From: Bacteroidales bacterium Bact_14
GTDB lineage: Bacteria; Bacteroidota; Bacteroidia; Bacteroidales; UBA932
Assembly (NCBI GenBank): GCA_001602865.1
Contig: LUZF01000002.1
Coordinates: 1-46,139 of the forward strand
Direction: 5' to 3'
DNA length: 46,139 nucleotides
Both the position numbers and the translations under genes were made by a program. Each line of letters opens with the position of its first letter. Positions within the stretch are counted from its first letter, which is position 1. Below the pieces are notes generated by a model that did not search any database, was not told where the DNA came from, and worked only from the letters and a program-made list of their open reading frames with translations. Below, one piece after another: positions 41,490-46,139 of this stretch.

Positions 41490-42887
41490 ATGGCAGCAGG
41501 CGCAGGTGCGGCTCCGACCCAGCTCGGAACCCTTGGAATCGGGAAACTCCTGAAGATGTACGCAGTCCCGGGCATCATCGCCCAGACTGCGGCTTCTTTG
41601 TATAACATCGTCGACAGCGTCTACATCGGCCACATCAAGGACGTCGGCTCCTACGCCATCTCCGGCCTCGCCGTCTCCTTCCCGCTGATGAACCTGTCCG
41701 CCGCCCTCGGGACCCTCGTCGGCGTCGGCGCAATGACGCTGATCTCCGTGATGCTGGGCCAGAAGAACTACGAGACCGCAGGCAAGGTGCTCGGCAACGT
41801 GCTGACCCTCAACGTCGCCATCGGTATCACCTTCACCACCTTCGCCCTCATCTTCCTCGAGCCCATCCTCCGCTTCTTCGGGGCCAGCGACAATACCCTC
41901 CCCTTCGCCTCGAAGTATATGACCATCATCCTGCTGGGCAATGTCTTCACGCACCTCTACTTCGGCTTCAACGGTGCCCTCCGCGCCGCCGGGCATCCCA
42001 AAACGGCGATGGGACTCACGCTGTTCACGGTAACATCCAACGCCATCCTCGACCCGATCTTCATCTTCGGGCTGAAGATGGGCATCCAGGGCGCCGCGCT
42101 CGCGACCATCCTCTGCCAGATGATGGCGCTCACCTATTCCTTCCGCTTCTTCCTGGACAGGAACAGCTTCCTCCATTTCCCGCGGCCGCTGTTCCGGCTC
42201 GACTGGCGCATCGCCAAATCCTCCCTCAGCATCGGCCTGGGACCGTTCCTGATGAATGCGGCCGCCTGCATCGTGGCCATCTTCATCAACCAGCAGCTCG
42301 GCAAGTACGGCGGCGACCTCGCCATCGGCGCCTACGGCATCATCAACCGCATCACCTTCATCTTCATTATGATCGTGATGGGCTTCAACCAGGGAATGCA
42401 ACCGATCGCCGGATACAACTACGGCGCGCGCCAGTACACCCGTGTGCGCCAGGTCTTCACCCTGACGGCGAAATGGGCCGTCCTGATCACCACGGTCTGC
42501 TTCCTCATCTCGGAACTGATCCCCGGCGCCGCCGTGGGCATCTTCACCAACGACCCGGAACTCCGCCGGATGGCCACCCACGGCATCCGCATCATGAACG
42601 CCGGCGTCGCCCTGGTCGGCTTCGGCATCGTGGCCTCCAGCCTCTTCCAGAGCCTCGGGATGGTGAAAATCTCCATTTTCCTGTCCCTGAGCCGGCAGCT
42701 CCTGTTCCTCGTTCCGCTGATCTACATCCTGCCGGATTTCCTCGCCGAGACGGGTGTCTGGCTGAGTTTCCCGATTTCGGACACCCTGTCCGTCCTCTTT
42801 TCCGCGTATTTCATCATCCGACTTTTCAGAAAACTCGCCAAACTCCGGGACGGCGACGAACCGGACATCCTTGGCAGCAACATCTAG
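41490..42887 (+). CDS. MATE family efflux transporter
   Basis: 465 residues, with about twelve hydrophobic segments in the two six-helix halves of MATE proteins. Typical parts: YAVPGIIAQTAASLYNIVDS near the start, GIGVGAMTLISVMLG-like loop (VGVGAMTLISVMLGQKNYE), and MGFNQGMQPIAGYNYGA in the second half. It exports cationic or drug-like compounds in exchange for Na+ or H+ across the inner membrane; the substrate is unknown. It is six bases after the FKBP gene and four before the kinase-like gene. Confidence 0.93.
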   Translation: MAAGAGAAPTQLGTLGIGKLLKMYAVPGIIAQTAASLYNIVDSVYIGHIKDVGSYAISGLAVSFPLMNLSAALGTLVGVGAMTLISVMLGQKNYETAGKVLGNVLTLNVAIGITFTTFALIFLEPILRFFGASDNTLPFASKYMTIILLGNVFTHLYFGFNGALRAAGHPKTAMGLTLFTVTSNAILDPIFIFGLKMGIQGAALATILCQMMALTYSFRFFLDRNSFLHFPRPLFRLDWRIAKSSLSIGLGPFLMNAAACIVAIFINQQLGKYGGDLAIGAYGIINRITFIFIMIVMGFNQGMQPIAGYNYGARQYTRVRQVFTLTAKWAVLITTVCFLISELIPGAAVGIFTNDPELRRMATHGIRIMNAGVALVGFGIVASSLFQSLGMVKISIFLSLSRQLLFLVPLIYILPDFLAETGVWLSFPISDTLSVLFSAYFIIRLFRKLAKLRDGDEPDILGSNI

Positions 42888-42891
42888 CCCT

Positions 42892-43473
42892 ATGGATAAC
42901 CCCCTCATCATCAACATCGGAAGGCAGTACGGCAGCGGCGGCCGCCGCGTAGCCGCCGCCATCGGCGAAAAGCTGGGCATCCCCGTCTATGACAAGGAGT
43001 TGATCATCGCCGCCGCGAAGAAGAGCGGCTACAGCCCGGAGGTCTTCCGCCGCAAGGACGAGAAGAAGCGCTTCTTCAGTTTCTTCAGCAACAGCGGCAT
43101 CGATGACAACGAGGTGTTCCGCATCCAGAGCGAGGTCATCCGCGACCTTGCGGCCCAGGGCCCCGCGATCTTCCTCGGCCGCGCCTCGGACTACGTCCTC
43201 CGCGACCGGCGCTGCCTCAACGTCTTCCTGAGCTGCCCGCTCGGGCTGCGGCGCAAGTACATCGCGGAGCGCCGCTCCGTCGATGAAGCGCAGGCCGAAG
43301 CCATCTGCCAGCGCGAGGACAAGGAGCGCGAGAACTACTACAACTTCTTCACGTTCAGGAACTGGGGCGTCGCATCCAACTACGACCTGTGCCTGGACAC
43401 CTCCCTCCTCGGCATCGAAGGCACCGCCGATTTCATCATCGATTTCGCCCGCCGGAGCGGCTTCCCGGTATGA
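42892..43473 (+). CDS. cytidylate kinase-like family protein
   Basis: 193 residues from ATG 42892 (MDNPLIINIGRQYGSGGRRV); an upstream start inside the MATE gene is unlikely. The P-loop is GRQYGSGGRRVA (about 10-21), followed by YDKELIIAAAKKSG. The acceptor region resembles the cytidylate-kinase-2 family (QGPAIFLGRASDYVLRDR, RRKYIAERRSVDEAQAE). The physiological substrate of this family is not established. It overlaps the serine hydrolase start by four bases. Confidence 0.85.
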   Translation: MDNPLIINIGRQYGSGGRRVAAAIGEKLGIPVYDKELIIAAAKKSGYSPEVFRRKDEKKRFFSFFSNSGIDDNEVFRIQSEVIRDLAAQGPAIFLGRASDYVLRDRRCLNVFLSCPLGLRRKYIAERRSVDEAQAEAICQREDKERENYYNFFTFRNWGVASNYDLCLDTSLLGIEGTADFIIDFARRSGFPV

Positions 43474-44753
43474 CGCGGAAGCGCCTGACCGTGCTGCTCG
43501 TCGCCGCCGGGTCCCTCGCGGTCCTGGCCGCGGGCCTCTGGCTCCGCTCCGCCTCCCACGCCGCGCCGGAGCCCCCCGCCCCCAAGATCCCCGTCATCCT
43601 CAACGAGACCCTGACCAACGAACTCTCCGACACCGCGGACCTGCGGGGCCTGGACGCCGCCGTGGCCCGCTATCTGCGGAACAACCACATCCACGGCGCC
43701 TCCCTGGCCATTATGCGCCGCGACTCCCTCGTCTACGCCAAAGGCTACGGAGAGGCCGACAAGGGCGTTCCCGTCGCCCCCAACACCCTCTTCCGCCTCG
43801 CCTCCGTCTCTAAACTCATCACCGCCACCGGCATTATGGTCCTCGTGGACCGCGGCAGCCTGTCGATCGACGACAAGGTCTTCGGCCCCGACGGCATCCT
43901 GAAAGAATTCAACGACTGCTACCGCGACAAGAAATACGAGCGCATCACCGTCGAGCACCTGCTCCGCCACGAAGGAGGCTTCTCCTCGCGCGTCCCGGAT
44001 CCGATGTTCTCGACCCGCACGCTGATGCAGCAGCACGGCTGGGCGCTTCCGCCGACCCCGGACGTCCTCCTCAAGGCCGTCCTGCGGCAGAACCTGACCT
44101 ACGTCCCGGGCACGACGCCCCAATACTCCAACCTCGGCTACCTGATCCTGACCCTCGTCATCGAAAAGGTCACGGGCCGCCCCTACGAGGAATGGATGCA
44201 GGAAAACGTGCTCCACCCCGCCGGCTGCCACGAGTTCCACCTCGCCCGCAATTTCTACGAAGGGAAATACCCCACGGAGACCCGCTACTACCTGCCCTCC
44301 AACGAGATAGCCGTCCCCTGCTATGACAACAGCGGCCAGCTGGTCGAGCGCTGCTACGGCGGCAACGACATCCACGGCCTCCTCGGCGCCGGCGCCTGGG
44401 TCGCCTCCATCCCCGAGCTCCTCCGCTTCGTCGCCACCATCGACGGCCGCAGCGAAGTCCCGGACATCATCTCCTTCGACCGCGTCGCCGATATGACCGA
44501 ATGGTTCGACGACCAGACCTACTCCCTCGGCTGGAACGACACCAAGGAAACCGGCGAATGGACCCGCACCGGCTCCTTCTCCGGCACCAGCGCCCTCATC
44601 AAGTACTACCCCGACGGCGAATGCTGGATCATGGTCCTCAACACCAGCACCTACCGCGGCAACCGCCAATCCTCCCAGACCGGACTCCTCTTCCACGACC
44701 TCCGCCGCGACTACTCCCGCTTTCTCCCCCACCGCGACTTCTTCTTCGAATAA
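43470..44753 (+). CDS. class C beta-lactamase-type serine hydrolase
   Basis: 427 residues. It begins at ATG 43470, in an ATGA overlap with the previous stop. A hydrophobic helix (LTVLLVAAGSLAVLAAGLWL) anchors or exports it. The catalytic motif SxxK is ASVSKL (Ser112, Lys115) and the YxN motif is QYSNLGYL (Tyr219). The third motif of class C enzymes (KTG or HTG) is not clear; RTGSFSG near the C-terminus is a candidate. This family includes D-alanyl-D-alanine peptidases and esterases as well as lactamases, so resistance should not be assumed. Last gene of the six-gene operon. Confidence 0.87.
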   Translation: MTRKRLTVLLVAAGSLAVLAAGLWLRSASHAAPEPPAPKIPVILNETLTNELSDTADLRGLDAAVARYLRNNHIHGASLAIMRRDSLVYAKGYGEADKGVPVAPNTLFRLASVSKLITATGIMVLVDRGSLSIDDKVFGPDGILKEFNDCYRDKKYERITVEHLLRHEGGFSSRVPDPMFSTRTLMQQHGWALPPTPDVLLKAVLRQNLTYVPGTTPQYSNLGYLILTLVIEKVTGRPYEEWMQENVLHPAGCHEFHLARNFYEGKYPTETRYYLPSNEIAVPCYDNSGQLVERCYGGNDIHGLLGAGAWVASIPELLRFVATIDGRSEVPDIISFDRVADMTEWFDDQTYSLGWNDTKETGEWTRTGSFSGTSALIKYYPDGECWIMVLNTSTYRGNRQSSQTGLLFHDLRRDYSRFLPHRDFFFE

Positions 44754-44759
44754 GCGCGA

Positions 44760-44879
44760 CGCGTCAGGGTACAATTATCCCCCTTGAAACTATGCCACCC
44801 TCGGCACTATAAGAGGGAGGGGCCCTTCGGGAGGGGTCGCGTAGCGACGTTTCAAGGGGGATAATTGTACCCTGACGCG
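44760..44879. mobile_element. 120-bp element with perfect 31-bp terminal inverted repeats (MITE-like or giant terminator)
   Basis: Left arm 44760-44790 and right arm 44849-44879 are perfectly complementary over 31 bases. The 58-base interior holds smaller hairpins, including GTCGC-GTA-GCGAC just before the right arm. The element exactly fills the gap between two convergent gene ends. I see no target-site duplication, and no transposase could be encoded. It may be a non-autonomous repeat element acting as a terminator. Confidence 0.6.
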
Positions 44880-44880
44880 A

Positions 44881-45792
44881 TTAGCGGTTGACGAACATGA
44901 CCGCTTCGGCGATGGAGTTGAGCTTGGTGTCGACGCTGTCGGCGCGGCTGGCGAGGATGCAAGGGGCGGTCGTGCCGACGAGCATACCGGCCTGGCGGAC
45001 ATCCTTGGCGAGCTTGGAGTTGGTCTTCCAGAAGACGTTCGCGGACTCGATGTTCGGGAAGACGAGGCAGTCGGCGTCGCCGGCGACTTCGCTCTTGAGC
45101 TTCTTGATTTCCACGGACTCCTGGTCGATCGCGACGTCCAGCGCGAGCGGACCGTCACCGATGCAGCCCTTGATCTGGCCGCGGTCGCACATCTTGGCGA
45201 GCATCGAGCCTTCCATGCAGGCGGGCATCGAATCGAGCATCTGCTCGGAAGCGGCGATGAAGGCCACCTTCGGTTTCTCGATGCCGAAGGAATGGGCCAC
45301 ATCCACGATGAAACCGGTCATCTTCACCTTCTGGCGGAACTCCGGCGCGGGGATCACGGCCATGTCGGTGATGAAAATCAGCTTGTGGTAGTTCGGGTTC
45401 TCGATGACGCCGACGTGGCTCAGGAGGCCCTTCGCCGGCAGGAGGCCGGTCTCCTTGTTCAGGATGGCGCGGAGGAACTTGTCCGTCGAGCAGAGGCCCT
45501 TCATCAGGACATCGCCCTGCCCGTCGTGGACGAGCTGGACCGCCTGCGCAACCGCCTTCAGCTCATTGGGGTTGTGGACGATCTCGAACTTGGCGACATC
45601 GATGCTGAGGTCGTCGCAGACCGACTTGATCATCGCCTCGTCACCGACGAGGGTCGCTTTGACAAAGCCTTTGTCCACGGCCAGGCTGATGGCCTCGATG
45701 GAATGGGAATCAACGGCCCAGGCGCCTACCAGGCGCTTGCAGATACCTTTGGACTTTAAAGTCTCAAATACGTCTGAAAAAGTGGTAATCAT
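44881..45792 (-). CDS. phosphate acetyl/butyryltransferase
   Basis: 303 residues. It belongs to the Pta/Ptb family of about 300 residues: LVGAWAVDSHSIEAISLAVD, GQGDVLMKGLCSTDKFLRA, LLSHVGVIENPNYHKLIFIT and GPLALDVAIDQESVEI. By length and motifs it is closer to Ptb-like enzymes than to long Pta. It exchanges acyl-CoA and acyl-phosphate, working with the kinase gene 20 bases upstream to make ATP and acetate, or butyrate. The acyl chain preferred cannot be read from sequence. Confidence 0.9.
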   Translation of the reverse strand: MITTFSDVFETLKSKGICKRLVGAWAVDSHSIEAISLAVDKGFVKATLVGDEAMIKSVCDDLSIDVAKFEIVHNPNELKAVAQAVQLVHDGQGDVLMKGLCSTDKFLRAILNKETGLLPAKGLLSHVGVIENPNYHKLIFITDMAVIPAPEFRQKVKMTGFIVDVAHSFGIEKPKVAFIAASEQMLDSMPACMEGSMLAKMCDRGQIKGCIGDGPLALDVAIDQESVEIKKLKSEVAGDADCLVFPNIESANVFWKTNSKLAKDVRQAGMLVGTTAPCILASRADSVDTKLNSIAEAVMFVNR

Positions 45793-45812
45793 TTTGGGTT
45801 ATGGTTTTTGTG

Positions 45813-46139
45813 TTATTCTTCATTGCCGAGGACGAGGTGCATCGTGTCGCGGGCGATGACGAGCTCCTCGTTCGTGGATACGACGACGACCTTGACCTTG
45901 GAATCCGGGGCGGAGATGATCTTGTCCTCGCCGGGGGCGGCGTTGGCGTCGAAGTCGAACTTCAGGCCCACGTAGTCGAAGTTCTCGCAGACGCGGCGGC
46001 GCAGGCGGGGGTTGTTCTCGCCGATGCCGGCGGTAAAGACGATCAGGTCGACGCCGTCCATTTCCGCGATGTAGGAACCGATGATCTTGATCACGTCGTG
46101 GGTGAAGATCTTGAGGGCGAGCTTCGCGCGCTCGTTGCC
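45813..46139 (-). CDS. ackA: acetate kinase, C-terminal part (5' end outside window)
   Basis: 109 codons are visible, open to the window edge. The segment IGSYIAEMDGVDLIVFTAGIGENN with the following CENFDYVGLKFDFDAN and VVVVSTNEELVIARDT is the typical AckA C-terminus, including the ATP-site FTAGIGEN. It phosphorylates acetate reversibly with ATP. It precedes the phosphotransacylase by 20 bases on the same strand, forming the usual substrate-level phosphorylation pair. Butyrate kinase is less likely from the motif spelling. Confidence 0.9.
   Translation of the reverse strand, partial: GNERAKLALKIFTHDVIKIIGSYIAEMDGVDLIVFTAGIGENNPRLRRRVCENFDYVGLKFDFDANAAPGEDKIISAPDSKVKVVVVSTNEELVIARDTMHLVLGNEE

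Noticed and set aside
40395-42980. An 861-codon open frame on the minus strand across the FKBP and MATE genes
   Set aside because: It crosses three real genes, has a Glu/Asp/Val/Gly-rich antisense composition and no motifs.
43470-44753. Calling the serine hydrolase an antibiotic-resistance beta-lactamase
   Set aside because: SxxK and YxN are present, but the family is functionally broad and the third motif is unclear; nothing here shows lactam hydrolysis.

Overview
The window reads as chromosome of a high-GC member of the order Bacteroidales. The evidence is the promoter type: at least fifteen gene starts are preceded by the Bacteroidetes -7 box TAnnTTTG, usually with no Shine-Dalgarno sequence. 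Lineage-typical families agree: DUF4293, DUF3822 beside rsmD, DUF3575/OmpA surface proteins, a fimbrillin-like lipoprotein, AraC regulators fused to membrane or periplasmic sensor parts, and a gyrA-TPR gene pair. Third codon positions are strongly G/C. A gut or rumen lineage near Rikenellaceae or similar uncultured Bacteroidales is plausible, but the genus cannot be fixed from this window.

Layout. 1-2 kb: end of a GH2 beta-galactosidase followed by a secreted esterase. 2-5.8 kb: dnaK, an RluA-type pseudouridine synthase and a membrane AraC regulator. 5.9-9.5 kb: an OmpA/DUF3575 surface protein and a beta-propeller/AraC transmembrane regulator, read leftward as one unit. 9.6-16.1 kb: a five-gene leftward operon (SPOR lipoprotein, degenerate M28 peptidase with TonB domain, leuS, two YitT transporters). 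16.2-21.1 kb: phoH, then gyrA with a glycine-rich TPR protein. 21.1-26.2 kb: a lone Clp N-domain protein with an alpha/beta hydrolase, a nucleoside phosphorylase, DUF4293, a LytTR membrane regulator and fabF. 26.4-31.6 kb: an acyltransferase-like gene with prfA, mazG-tcdA, and a CoA-transferase. 31.6-33.7 kb: an AT-richer surface island with a 46-residue small protein and a fimbrillin/FISUMP lipoprotein. 33.9-38.8 kb: leftward operon of a membrane protein, DUF3822, rsmD and a three-domain GH2 fusion. 38.9-44.8 kb: rightward six-gene operon (NrnA-like, two FKBP lipoproteins, MATE, cytidylate-kinase-like, serine hydrolase). 44.9-46.1 kb: phosphotransacylase and the end of acetate kinase. Every stretch without a gene is shorter than 300 bases.

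Most genes are housekeeping. I see no CRISPR array, prophage, toxin-antitoxin pair, recognisable defence system, rRNA or tRNA. The unusual content lies elsewhere. A 180-bp intergenic repeat occurs at two sites and carries inverted copies of the tails of fabF and prfA. There is a GH2-DUF1080-PHP fusion lipoprotein. An M28-fold protein has lost most metal ligands and gained a TonB-type domain. One regulator looks like a hybrid two-component sensor with kinase and receiver removed. The tetranucleotide CATG is clearly avoided through synonymous codon choice before methionine. Several very long perfect or near-perfect palindromes sit between genes.
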